This document shows, one piece after another, positions 52,160-60,729 of a stretch of DNA of 63,850 nt. A program made the position numbers and the translations under genes. The DNA comes from Paracoccaceae bacterium. GTDB lineage: Bacteria; Pseudomonadota; Alphaproteobacteria; Rhodobacterales; Rhodobacteraceae. The stretch is taken from assembly GCA_013214575.1 (NCBI GenBank), contig JABSSD010000218.1, positions 1-63,850 on the forward strand, read 5' to 3'. Each line of letters opens with the position of its first letter. Position 1 is the stretch's first letter. The notes beneath the pieces were generated by a model. That model was not told the origin of the DNA. It made no database searches and was given only the letters and a program-made list of their open reading frames with translations.

Positions 52160-52552
52160 TCACGACGCAGTAAATTCCACCCAGGCCCATACCATGGCCA
52201 GATAGGTAAAGTGATGCAGCGCCTGATCGGTTCCCATCGCGCGCCAGAACCCCGCCATATTCGGCATCAGTTGTTTGGAGTGGGAATACCTTGCTTTGCA
52301 GTAATCAATGTTGAAATGAACAAACCACTCCAGCGCGCAAATGATCAGTATGAACGCCACCGGTGTCTGGAAAGCCAGAAAGACCAGTATCGACCCCAAA
52401 ACATGCACGCCGGCGTGCTGCGCCCGCCCCAGGTGAAAATACACGCCGCGTCCGCATAGCATTTTGGGTGTTTGCAAATAGAAATCAGCAAACATGTGCT
52501 TGACCTGCAGCAGGCCCAACAGCAGCAGAACAGATCCGACATAGTCCGGCAA
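52160..52552 (-). CDS. DUF3307 membrane protein
   Basis: A 130-residue membrane protein. FADFYLQTPKMLCGRGVYFH and QHAGVHVLGSILVFLA, then ALEWFVHFNIDYCKARYS, belong to DUF3307, where His and Asp residues inside helices are conserved. Four membrane helices. It starts at a TTG with AGGAG 8 bases upstream, which fixes the start. Function unknown; some relatives are encoded next to SatD but no such gene is here. Confidence 0.8.
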   Translation of the reverse strand: MPDYVGSVLLLLGLLQVKHMFADFYLQTPKMLCGRGVYFHLGRAQHAGVHVLGSILVFLAFQTPVAFILIICALEWFVHFNIDYCKARYSHSKQLMPNMAGFWRAMGTDQALHHFTYLAMVWAWVEFTAS

Positions 52553-52719
52553 AGCGGCAACTCCTGTTTATCACGTGTAAGATGAGCTTAAGGATTTTTT
52601 CGCTGCAGGCAATCGCCTGTTAAGCTTCTTCCGCAACGGGACATTTGACGCTAAACCATTGCCTGCGACAGTGGAACCGCGCTAGGCATGACGATGTACT
52701 GATTTGTCCTAGTCATGTT

Positions 52720-52733
52720 GGAGGCCTTCCATC
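52720..52733 (+). promoter_or_regulatory. ribosome site before an ATC start codon
   Basis: GGAGG at 52,720-52,724 is followed after six bases by ATC at 52,731. The frame upstream is closed by TAG at 52,710 and contains no ATG, GTG or TTG between that stop and 52,731. This decides the start of the next gene. Confidence 0.6.
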
Positions 52734-55700
52734 GAACGCTCTCTTTTCCGTTTTATCTGGAAGTACTCGAAACGTGACCAGCTGGTTCTGCTGCTGATCA
52801 CCACCACTCTGTTCCCGCTGCTGTACCTGACGCTTGAATTGCCCAAGCGGATAATCAACGACGCCATTGGCGCGCAAAGCTCCACCGTTGATGTGCTGGG
52901 CCGCTCGGTGGATCAGCTGACATTCTTATGGTTGCTGTGCTCGGGGTTTCTGCTGGCGGTGACGGCGCATGGCCTGATGAAAATGCGTATCAACACCCTG
53001 AAGGGGATATTGGCCGAGCGCATGTTGCGTCGGTTTCGCTACCAGTTGATTGCCCGGGTGCTGCGCTTTCCACAGCCCTACTTTGAGCGGATCAGTCAGG
53101 GCGAACTGGTGTCGATGATCACCGCCGAAAGCGAGCCGATGGGCGGCCTGATGGGCGACGCGATCAGCCAGCCTGTGTTGCAAGCCGGGCAAATGATCAC
53201 CATCCTGACGTTCCTGTTTCTGCAAAACGTCTGGTTTGGTGCTGCCGCCGTTGCCCTGATCCCCTTGCAGGGCTGGTTGATTCCAGTGCTGCAGCGGCGC
53301 ATCAACCTGTTGAACAAGAAACGTATCAAACAGGTTCGCGCCTTGGCCGCCGAGATCGGAGAGAGCGCCGTCGGCGCCTCGACGTTGCGGATCAACGGCG
53401 GCTGGCGCTATCGCATGGCGGTTATCACCACCCGCTTGGGCCGGTTGTATGACATTCGCCTCGAGATCTACCAGAAAAAGTTCTTCATGAAGTTTATCAA
53501 CAACTTCATCACCCAGCTGACGCCGTTTTTATTCTATGCGATTGGCGGCTACCTGGTGCTGCAGGGCTCGGTCTCACTGGGCGCGCTAGTGGCAGCCTTG
53601 GCGGCCTACAAGGACCTTGCCTCGCCGTGGAAAGAGCTATTGGCCTATTACAACCAGACCCAGGATATGGCCCTGCGCTGGGAGGTGATTTTGGAACGGT
53701 TTGCACCTTCGGGCATGATTGATGAGACATTGATGGAGGGTGAACCCGAGGATTTGGTGCACCTGAAGGGAGACGTGGTTCTGACCAATGTCAGCGTCCG
53801 GGATGCCGATGGTAATTTGGTGCTGGAGGATCTCAGCGCCCGCCTGCCGGCTGGCAAGGTGGTTGGAATCGCGGCACCGTCAGAGGAAGACCGCCGCGCC
53901 ATGGCCGAGCTTTTGACCCGCGAGTTGCTGCCCTCGGCGGGCAGTGTTTTTATTGCGGGACATGATCTGACCAAGCTGCATCAGGCGGTGATTGCGACGC
54001 GTATCGGCCATGCGACATCGCGCCCAGTGCTGTTTCAGGGGTCGTTTGGCGACAATGTCATGATGCCGATGCGGCGACGCCCCACCGGGGTTGCCGGCGA
54101 CAGCGAACAGTTCGAGAAGGCGCAGAAGGCCGGGAACAGCCCCGACCCGCAGGATACCCGCTGGCTTGATCCGTCGGTAGCCGGGTTTTCGAGTGAGGCT
54201 GAATTGCGCGATTGGTGGCTGCAGCTGGTCGAAGGCATTGGCTCGGACACCGCCCTGTTCCGGCGCGGAATGGAGCAGCGGTTTGATCCCAAAACCCACC
54301 CTATTCTGGGCGCCCATCTGGTGCAGTTGCGGGATCAGGTTCAGCAAGCGGTGCGCGACGCTGGGCTGCGCCAGCATGCATTTTTCCTGAACCCGGATCA
54401 CTATAACCCGGCGCTGCCTGTGGCGGAAAACCTGTTGTATGCGACTCCACATGAGCCAATCACCGAAACGGTTTTGGCAAAACAGACGGAGTTTCTCGAC
54501 CTGATCAAAGAGCTGAAGCTGGACGAAGACCTGGTGGCCCTGACTCAGGACGTGGTGGATATGCTGCGGCAGATTTTTGGGCTCGATGGCACCGACCACC
54601 CTCTGTTTCGCAAGCTAGGGCTAGAGCCTTCAGCCTATGAGGTGGCGCTTTCGCTGGTTGAAAAGACCCGCTCCAAGGGCGCGGGCGCTTTGGATCACAA
54701 GGAACTGGCGCAACTGTTGATCGTGCCATTCCGGATCTCGGCGGAACAAATCGGCCCGGCCTTTAGTGAGGACATGCAGAGCCGTATTTTGGCCTTCAGG
54801 AAAAGCCACTCAACCCGGTTGATGGCCACCCTGGGGGACCTGTTCGTGCCGCTGGATATTGATAGTTTTGCGCCGGGATTGACGGTTCTGGAAAACGCCC
54901 TGTTTGGTAAGATTTCAGACCTGGCCGGCGGCAAGGGGGATGAACTTCGCAAACTGGTCTCCGAATTACTGGTGCAAAATGGGGTGCGCGATTTGGTGGT
55001 CGAGTTGATTTTTGAATTGCCGATTGCTCTGGGCGGCCAGGGGCTGGCGGCCAGTTTTGCTGAACCACTGGCCTTTTCCCGCGCCACCATCAAGCGGCCC
55101 GATATCCTGATCATGGACAGTGCAATGTCCAGCTATGATTTGGAAACCCGCATCTCGGTGCATAAGAACCTGCGTAAACTGCTGCCAGACACCACCGTGA
55201 TTTATCTAAGCGACAGCTTTGAGAGCCCAGAGGTGTTCGATGTCTATTACGAGCTGCGACAGGGTCGGCTGGTCAGTGATGAGGCGCAGAAGGTGGCTGT
55301 TGAGGACGGCGCCGCCAGTGCGGATCTGGCGCGCAAACTCAGGGCGTTGGAGCAGACTGAACTGTTTTCGGGATTGAACCGGCGTCAATTGCGGCTGCTG
55401 GCCTTTGGTGCGCGCTGGTATCAGGCTGCTGCCGGCGAGGTGGTGTTTCTGAAAGACGATGATGCCAGTGACGGCGCCTATATGATCCTCGAGGGTGAGG
55501 CCGGCCTGTACTTGCCCATCGACGGACAGGACGACCGGCTGATCGCCAGTGTGGGGTCCGGCCGGCTGGTGGGCGAATTGGGGTTGATACGCAAGGAGCC
55601 GCGGTCGCTGAGCATGATTGCAAAAACCGATCTGACCTGCCTTCGTATCGGTGAAGAAGAGTTTTTTGCGGTGGTTGAGAACGACGCGGCGACTGCCTTT

Positions 55701-55739
55701 AGGCTGTTGCAGGTGGTCGCCGGATACGTGTCCAATTGA
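52731..55739 (+). CDS. ABC-exporter-like protein with dead ATPase and cyclic-nucleotide-binding domain
   Basis: About 1002 residues if it begins at the ATC codon (first residues then read ERSLFRFIWKYSKRDQ). Layout: six-helix ABC exporter membrane domain (to about 330); a nucleotide-binding domain that lacks the Walker A lysine (VVGIAAPSEEDRRAMAELL, about 377-395), has a 280-residue insertion, a signature-like LGGQGLAASF and Walker B DILIMDSAMSSYD with Ser for the catalytic Glu; and no switch histidine. A cyclic-nucleotide-binding domain at 872-1002 follows, with the phosphate cassette VGELGLIRKEPRSLSMIAKT. It is unlikely to be a working ATP pump; it may be a sensor or structural protein. Stands alone between DUF3307 and the enolase-superfamily gene. 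The first conventional in-frame alternative is a TTG at 52,839. Confidence 0.8.
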   Translation: MERSLFRFIWKYSKRDQLVLLLITTTLFPLLYLTLELPKRIINDAIGAQSSTVDVLGRSVDQLTFLWLLCSGFLLAVTAHGLMKMRINTLKGILAERMLRRFRYQLIARVLRFPQPYFERISQGELVSMITAESEPMGGLMGDAISQPVLQAGQMITILTFLFLQNVWFGAAAVALIPLQGWLIPVLQRRINLLNKKRIKQVRALAAEIGESAVGASTLRINGGWRYRMAVITTRLGRLYDIRLEIYQKKFFMKFINNFITQLTPFLFYAIGGYLVLQGSVSLGALVAALAAYKDLASPWKELLAYYNQTQDMALRWEVILERFAPSGMIDETLMEGEPEDLVHLKGDVVLTNVSVRDADGNLVLEDLSARLPAGKVVGIAAPSEEDRRAMAELLTRELLPSAGSVFIAGHDLTKLHQAVIATRIGHATSRPVLFQGSFGDNVMMPMRRRPTGVAGDSEQFEKAQKAGNSPDPQDTRWLDPSVAGFSSEAELRDWWLQLVEGIGSDTALFRRGMEQRFDPKTHPILGAHLVQLRDQVQQAVRDAGLRQHAFFLNPDHYNPALPVAENLLYATPHEPITETVLAKQTEFLDLIKELKLDEDLVALTQDVVDMLRQIFGLDGTDHPLFRKLGLEPSAYEVALSLVEKTRSKGAGALDHKELAQLLIVPFRISAEQIGPAFSEDMQSRILAFRKSHSTRLMATLGDLFVPLDIDSFAPGLTVLENALFGKISDLAGGKGDELRKLVSELLVQNGVRDLVVELIFELPIALGGQGLAASFAEPLAFSRATIKRPDILIMDSAMSSYDLETRISVHKNLRKLLPDTTVIYLSDSFESPEVFDVYYELRQGRLVSDEAQKVAVEDGAASADLARKLRALEQTELFSGLNRRQLRLLAFGARWYQAAAGEVVFLKDDDASDGAYMILEGEAGLYLPIDGQDDRLIASVGSGRLVGELGLIRKEPRSLSMIAKTDLTCLRIGEEEFFAVVENDAATAFRLLQVVAGYVSN

Positions 55740-55834
55740 CCAGAGAGGGGCGCCGCCAGTCCCAAGACCTCCAAGTCGATGGGCCGCGCAGCCACTGCTG
55801 AGCGATAGGCTGTCGCGGCCCCCGGTCCCGGCCG

Positions 55835-57073
55835 CTATGTGGGGATTTCCAGCGGCGGCGATCCTCCGGCAAAGGCGTTTGGGGCCGCATAGTCGCAAGG
55901 CGGTTCCTGCATGTTGAGGTGCAGATCTGTGCGGGTAAAGGGATGGGCGCGGGCCAGAGCCTCGTCCACCTCAATACCAAGACCGGCTGTCGTGGGGGGG
56001 CTGACAAACCCATCCTCAACCCGAATTGTTCCCTTGATCAATGCATCATGAAACGGCGTCTCGATGGTTTCGGCCATCAGAATGTTGGGGATCGAGGCTG
56101 CAAGCTGGATATTGGCGGCCCACTCAATGGGTCCGGCGTAAAGATGCGGGGCGATCTGCGCGTTGTAGACCTCGGCTATTGCGGCGATTTTCTTGACTTC
56201 CCAAATGCCACCGGCCCGGCCCAGGGCGGGTTGCAGGATGGTGGCGGCTCCGGATTGCAGAACGGCGGCAAACTCGGCTTTTGTTGTCAGCCGTTCACCG
56301 GTGGCGATGGGAATGCGCACGGCCTGCGCAACTTTGGCCATCTCGGAGGCATTGTCCGGCGGCGTTGGCTCCTCGAACCATAGGGGCGCATAGGGTTCCA
56401 AAGCCTGGCCCAGGCGGATGGCGCCGGCGGTGGTGAATTGTCCGTGGGTGCCAAACAGCAGGTCGGCCTTGTCGCCCACCGCCTCGCGGATTGCCTGGCA
56501 AAATGCCACGGAGGTTGAAATATCATTCATTGCCGGCATGTGGCCACCGCGCAGCGTATAGGGGCCTGCGGGGTCGAATTTGACGGCTGTGTAGCCCTGA
56601 CTGACCATCTGAGCGGCGCTCTCGGCGGCCATGTCAGGCGAGGCCCAGAAGCTGTCGGTATCGTGCTGGGGCAGCGGGTAGAGATAGGTATAAGCGCGAA
56701 TGCGGTCATTCATCCGGCCGCCGATCAAGGCGTGCACCGGCCGGTCACGGTCTTTGCCCAGAATATCCCAGCAGGCGATCTCGAGCCCGGAGAAGGCCCC
56801 CATGACCGTCAGGTCTGGTCGCTGAGTAAAGCCGGAGGAATAGGCGCGCCGGAACATCAGCTCGATATTTTCCGGGTTTTCATCTGCCATATGGCGTTCA
56901 AACACATCGCGAATAACATGGGTCATCGCCTCTGGCCCGACCGAGGCCGCATAACATTCCCCCCAACCGGTGATGCCGCTGTCGGTGGTCAGTTTGACGA
57001 GAATCCAATAGCGGCCGCCCCAGCCGGGGGCCGGGGGGGCGGTGACGATCACCTCGAGGTCTTGCAGTTTCAT
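55835..57073 (-). CDS. mandelate racemase/muconate lactonizing enzyme family protein
   Basis: A 412-residue enolase-superfamily enzyme. The N-terminal capping domain starts MKLQDLEVIVTAPPAPGWGG; then AVKFDPAGPYTLRGGHMP carries the first lysine, FEEPTPPDNASEMA and ATGERLTTKAEFAAVL the acidic metal ligands. The expected first metal Asp is replaced in LLFGTHGQFTTAGAIRLG. It probably dehydrates or epimerises a sugar acid. A perfect hairpin (GGTGCGTGC / GCACGCACC, 57,096-57,115) sits in its upstream region. Confidence 0.82.
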   Translation of the reverse strand: MKLQDLEVIVTAPPAPGWGGRYWILVKLTTDSGITGWGECYAASVGPEAMTHVIRDVFERHMADENPENIELMFRRAYSSGFTQRPDLTVMGAFSGLEIACWDILGKDRDRPVHALIGGRMNDRIRAYTYLYPLPQHDTDSFWASPDMAAESAAQMVSQGYTAVKFDPAGPYTLRGGHMPAMNDISTSVAFCQAIREAVGDKADLLFGTHGQFTTAGAIRLGQALEPYAPLWFEEPTPPDNASEMAKVAQAVRIPIATGERLTTKAEFAAVLQSGAATILQPALGRAGGIWEVKKIAAIAEVYNAQIAPHLYAGPIEWAANIQLAASIPNILMAETIETPFHDALIKGTIRVEDGFVSPPTTAGLGIEVDEALARAHPFTRTDLHLNMQEPPCDYAAPNAFAGGSPPLEIPT

Positions 57074-57095
57074 GGGCGCTCTCCTGTTGCTGTAG

Positions 57096-57115
57096 GGTGC
57101 GTGCTTGCACGCACC
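57096..57115. repeat. perfect hairpin at the edge of the foreign element
   Basis: GGTGCGTGC and GCACGCACC around TT. The same motif is at 28,546, so it belongs to the chromosome's own repeat family. It marks the last host-like sequence before the AT-rich element, since base composition changes directly to the right of it. Confidence 0.6.
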
Positions 57116-57178
57116 GCTGGGGGATATTGTATGTAATTAACACACGCACTATGCTTTCATCACAGCAGGGGTAGTATT
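57116..57178. other. probable left junction of an integrated element
   Basis: Between the hairpin at 57,096 and the recombinase start the text shifts from GC-rich to AT-rich (ATATTGTATGTAATTAACAC). Large serine recombinases usually lie next to their own attachment site, so the left junction is likely here. No right-hand partner lies in the window, so the core site cannot be fixed. Confidence 0.45.
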
Positions 57179-58978
57179 ATGAAAAAAGTGTTGGCTTACA
57201 GTTACTTGCGTATTAGTACAGATCAGCAGGTAGTCGGGGATGGCATTCGTCGTCAGATGGAAGCAAGCCAGAAGTACGCCAAAGACCACGATTACGAGCT
57301 TGTCGAGACGATACAAGACATAGGGATCAGCGCGTTCAAGGGTAAAAACGCAAAAGAGGGCGCGTTCGCTCAGTTTCTTGCAGCGATTGATGACGGGCGA
57401 GTCGCGCCGGGTAGCGTTCTAATTGTCGAGTCTCTTGACCGTATCTCTCGCGATGGGGCGCTGAAAGCGTTCGCTCAGTTTGGTGGAATCGTCACCAAAG
57501 GGATAACAATCGTCACTCTGATGGACGGGCAAGTCTATTCAGAAGACAGCATGGAGAAGAACCCCGGTCAGTTGTTCATGAGCATCGGCATTATGATGCG
57601 GGCGAACGAGGAATCTGAAACGAAGTCGAAGCGACTGAAAGCAGCTTGGCAGAAAAAACGAGATGACATCGAGGGCAAGAAGCTGAGTAAGAATATTCCA
57701 GCTTGGCTTGAACTGAGTGATGATCGAAAAGAATTCACAGTGAAAGAGAAGGCGGCTGAAACAATTCGAGAACTCTTTGATCTGAGTATAAACGGCATGG
57801 GCGTCTATTCGATCACTAGACACATGAACGAAAACCCCAAAAAATACCCGACGATTTCTGGCCAAAAAAGCTGGAACGAAAGCTACGTAATCAAGATACT
57901 GAAAACCCCTGCTGTTCACGGAAGTTTTCAACCGAGCACACGAGTTGACGGAAAGAAAATTCCAGCAGGTGATCCCACCAAAGATTACTTTCCAGTCGTC
58001 GTAAGCGAAGAGACTTTCTTTCTGGCTCAAAGCAGGCTGAAAGAGCGTAAGACGGGTGCTGGGCGCAAGGGCGAGAACTTCGCTAATCTATTCTCTAATA
58101 TATCGAAGTGTGGCTACTGCGGTGCAGGAATGCTTCATCGCAACAAGGGAAAACCACCCAGAGGTTACAGATATTTGAGATGCGCGAACGCGATCAAGAA
58201 CAACGGCTGTAAGTCGCCAGCTTGGCGTTATTCAGAATTTGAAGGGTTGTTCTATCAGTTCGTTCAAGAGGTCAATTTCTCTGATGTGTTAAGCGATGAT
58301 GGAAAAGACAGTCAAATCGCTATTCTGGAAAAACAAAAATCTTCGTCACTCGCTAAGTTGTCAGACTCGCAAACACAGTACGACGCTTTGATTGAACGAC
58401 TGACTAGTCCAGTCCTGTCTGACACGGTTCTGGAAAGTCTGGGCAAGAAAGCCGAAGAAATAGCTGAGTCAATAAAGCAACTGAAAAGCGATATCACCGA
58501 ACTAAACGTCAACACAGCCAGTGTGAGCGATGACGACGTAGAGCGCGATCAAGAGGATTTTCTAGCTGAGTACAAGAAACTTGAGGACGACCGGCCAGCA
58601 AGCGAGTTGAAGGCGATACGATTTCAGCTCCACGGACTTATCAAGCGCTCTATTGATCGTGTCACAGTCTATAATGATGCTCAGCTTGATCCGTGGGACA
58701 TCATGCAAACGACTGACGATGGCGAGGAAGTTCTTACAGGCGAGATATCAGACAAGTTTCTGGCGAAGCTGGACGAGCGCGGGTTAACAACGGTCAAGGA
58801 TATAGAGGATTACCTCTCAACTGGCTACGGACAGCGGGTCTACAAGCACTCACAACGATTTTTCAGGGTACACTTCAAAAATGGGACTGAACGCACTGTG
58901 AGGGCGTTTGAGAAGCAATCCCTGCTCACTCTATCCGAAAAACTGGCCGCGTTGAGGGCGAAGACAGTAGGCGCGTAA
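57179..58978 (+). CDS. large serine recombinase (integrase)
   Basis: A 599-residue site-specific recombinase. Residues 5-150 form the resolvase catalytic domain: YSYLRISTDQQVVGDGIRRQ has the nucleophile S13, and VLIVESLDRISRDGALKAFA the essential arginines. Then comes the recombinase domain (about 165-290), a zinc ribbon with C-x2-C and C-x7-C-like spacing (CGYCGAGMLHRN, LRCANAIKNNGC) near 312-345 and a coiled-coil tail. It should integrate and excise the element that begins just left of it. AGGGGT lies 8 bases upstream of the ATG. Codon use is AT-richer than in all genes to the left. Confidence 0.95.
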   Translation: MKKVLAYSYLRISTDQQVVGDGIRRQMEASQKYAKDHDYELVETIQDIGISAFKGKNAKEGAFAQFLAAIDDGRVAPGSVLIVESLDRISRDGALKAFAQFGGIVTKGITIVTLMDGQVYSEDSMEKNPGQLFMSIGIMMRANEESETKSKRLKAAWQKKRDDIEGKKLSKNIPAWLELSDDRKEFTVKEKAAETIRELFDLSINGMGVYSITRHMNENPKKYPTISGQKSWNESYVIKILKTPAVHGSFQPSTRVDGKKIPAGDPTKDYFPVVVSEETFFLAQSRLKERKTGAGRKGENFANLFSNISKCGYCGAGMLHRNKGKPPRGYRYLRCANAIKNNGCKSPAWRYSEFEGLFYQFVQEVNFSDVLSDDGKDSQIAILEKQKSSSLAKLSDSQTQYDALIERLTSPVLSDTVLESLGKKAEEIAESIKQLKSDITELNVNTASVSDDDVERDQEDFLAEYKKLEDDRPASELKAIRFQLHGLIKRSIDRVTVYNDAQLDPWDIMQTTDDGEEVLTGEISDKFLAKLDERGLTTVKDIEDYLSTGYGQRVYKHSQRFFRVHFKNGTERTVRAFEKQSLLTLSEKLAALRAKTVGA

Positions 58979-59054
58979 CAGCAAACACGAAAAATCCCGG
59001 CTGAGCGATCAGACGGGCGAACACGTTGTGTCGTGTAAAATTCTTATATTGATT

Positions 59055-59090
59055 TAAGCACGTCTTTAGGAGCGTCCAAAGACGTGCTTA
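59055..59090. terminator. bidirectional terminator between recombinase and minus-strand gene
   Basis: TAAGCACGTCTTT (59,055-59,067) pairs perfectly with AAAGACGTGCTTA (59,078-59,090) around a 10-base loop. It lies between two convergent genes, 77 bases after the recombinase stop. A second weaker stem (CCCGG...CAGACGGGC, about 58,997-59,016) followed on the minus strand by TTTTTC is also a candidate terminator. Confidence 0.65.
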
Positions 59091-59112
59091 GTTGTTTGAT
59101 TGTGTTGAAATC

Positions 59113-59790
59113 TTAGATCGGCAGCGAAAGTTCACAGTCTGCGTGAACGCTGTTGAAGTGCTTAATCACTAGCTCTTGAACATCGTTGCTCATAGCGACA
59201 GCGGAAATCCCACAAGCATCAGAGTCGTCACAGAGATACAAACTCGCATCTAGAATAGCTTCACGAACAGCCGATTTGTACATGGAATCGCTACTGTGAA
59301 AGTAGCTGTAGAGCACGTATAGCTTTTTGTTCGGCTTTGTAGACCCATCGTGAAAATCAAGTTTTGTGTTTACGTTCTCTGAAATTGAACGTGAAACGTC
59401 TTGATAACCACAACATAAAGATTCAATAGGGAGTGAATGCTCACACGAATGATAGACTTCTTCGTAGTCTTTCAAAAATCCAGTAATCATAGTTGCTGCA
59501 TCTTCGTCTGTTTCGAATACACCAACGTAAGTTAGTACAGTCCACAAACCACTAGCTAGATCGTCGTCATTTTCTTTCAGGCAGTTTGGTAGTTCGTTTT
59601 CGACCACAGCGATAGTCAAAGAACTAATCTCAGAAGCATATTGTGCTACAAGATGCCTGCGACCATCAAGAATGTCATGTCTGTCAAGAAACTTCTGAGT
59701 ACCGAGACCGTACTGAACGGTGTACTTTCCCGCGATTACTGTAGTCTCTGAACTATCGAATGTTTCGATGTGATTGTTGGCTGTATTCAT
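59113..59790 (-). CDS. unknown protein of the integrated element
   Basis: A 225-residue acidic protein with no signal peptide or membrane segment. Two similar Cys-containing blocks are seen: YHSCEHSLPIESLCCGYQDV near 112-131 and HADCELSLPI at the very end. The N-terminal stretch FLDRHDILDGRRHLVAQYAS resembles the ParB/nuclease-fold DGxxR motif, but only weakly. I do not recognise the family. It ends at 59,113, 23 bases from the bidirectional terminator. Confidence 0.7.
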   Translation of the reverse strand: MNTANNHIETFDSSETTVIAGKYTVQYGLGTQKFLDRHDILDGRRHLVAQYASEISSLTIAVVENELPNCLKENDDDLASGLWTVLTYVGVFETDEDAATMITGFLKDYEEVYHSCEHSLPIESLCCGYQDVSRSISENVNTKLDFHDGSTKPNKKLYVLYSYFHSSDSMYKSAVREAILDASLYLCDDSDACGISAVAMSNDVQELVIKHFNSVHADCELSLPI

Positions 59791-60110
59791 GTTTAAATCT
59801 CCAATTTAGCGCACGTTTTCTGGATCACCCAGAGGTGTGCATTATGTTTGTTTTCAGTGAGTTAGCTTTGCTTATTAGCTCTGCTGTCCGTCTTCGTTAT
59901 CAGCTTTAAATGGTTGTTATTCGCTGGGAACGAGAAAAGGTATAGCCCGGAAATCTTATTAACGTCAATGGACTTATTAGAAAAATGTTTCAATATGGAC
60001 TATATTTAAGCTAGTTGAGCTTAATCGTTCATATTAATAAGGGACTTCAAGCACGAAAAAACCCGCCGAAGCGGGCCTTAATAGTGTCAAAATGTAGTCG
60101 AGTGGACGTG
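59791..60110. other. gap between unknown gene and H-NS-like gene, promoter likely
   Basis: 320 bases without a gene. At the left is the start region of the unknown gene (minus). AT-rich text (TTCAGTGAGTTAGCTTTGCT, ATATTTAAGCTAGTTGAGC) can hold its promoter. At the right, from 60,055, is the terminator of the H-NS-like gene. Nothing else is recognised. Confidence 0.5.
60055..60078 (-). terminator. terminator of the first H-NS-like gene
   Basis: On the minus strand CCCGC pairs with GCGGG over a short loop (CCCGCTTCGGCGGG), followed by TTTTTT. It lies 33-56 bases after the stop codon. A textbook intrinsic terminator. Confidence 0.85.
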
Positions 60111-60509
60111 TTAGTAGCGAATTCGAGAGCGATCTTTCGCTTCATCAGCGGTGAGTCGCTCTGATTCCATCAGGTCATTGAACCAGATCGGACGTTTGCC
60201 CTTGCCTGTCCACGTCTGCGTTCCGTTGGGATTCTTGAACTGCGGTCGAGCAGGCGCGCGTGTAGTAGTGCGTTCATGGCCAGTAAGAGCGTCTAGGGAG
60301 AAGCCATGTGACGCCGCGATGCGCTCACACAGCGTCCTAAAATCAATCTCTAGCTGGCGAACCTCTTCTTTGTGCGTCTCTTCTGCACGTTTGATCTCTG
60401 TCCGCGCTGTGGCTTTCGCTTCCTGCTCAAGCTGGGCCTTTGATTGCTCTAGCTGCTCTTGGAGCGCGGTGATCTCTGCAAATGTCAGTTTCGATACATC
60501 TATAGTCAT
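60111..60509 (-). CDS. H-NS-family nucleoid protein, copy 1
   Basis: A 132-residue protein. Residues 1-85 are a coiled coil rich in Glu, Gln and Lys (LTFAEITALQEQLEQSKAQL). The C-terminal DNA-binding motif reads FKNPNGTQTWTGKGKRPIWF, the H-NS hallmark TWTGKGKRPxW that binds AT-rich minor groove. The start at 60,509 (MTIDVSKL) is the family start. H-NS-like proteins carried by mobile elements usually silence the element or host AT-rich genes. A second member lies 220 bases upstream on the same strand. Confidence 0.9.
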   Translation of the reverse strand: MTIDVSKLTFAEITALQEQLEQSKAQLEQEAKATARTEIKRAEETHKEEVRQLEIDFRTLCERIAASHGFSLDALTGHERTTTRAPARPQFKNPNGTQTWTGKGKRPIWFNDLMESERLTADEAKDRSRIRY

Positions 60510-60675
60510 TGTCTGCTCCAATATGTCTGTCACGTTGATAAGTGACTCATTTAAGCCGTGCAACACCTAAGTCTATTAAGGGCCGCGGACGTCAGTGCTA
60601 ATAGGGTGTGAGAAGCGCTGAGCGGGTCGAGTAGGCGGGGGTAGCAGTTCTGATGCGCTGAGCCAGCGAAGGCAT

Positions 60676-60706
60676 GAAAAAGCCCACCTGAATGAACAGA
60701 TGGGCG
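60676..60706 (-). terminator. terminator of the second H-NS-like gene
   Basis: On the minus strand GCCCATCTG pairs with CAGGTGGGC (one mismatch), around TTCATT, followed by TTTTTC. It lies about 25 bases after the stop codon at 60,730. Text around it (CAGATGGGCGAACTCGTT) is close to that near 59,008 (CAGACGGGCGAACACGTT). Confidence 0.8.
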
Positions 60707-60729
60707 AACTCGTTACTTACTATTTGGAT

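Noticed and set aside
52715-52780. ATG at 52,715 as start of the ABC-like protein
   Set aside because: It is in a different frame and meets a stop after about 20 codons, so it would need a frameshift to reach the ABC reading frame.
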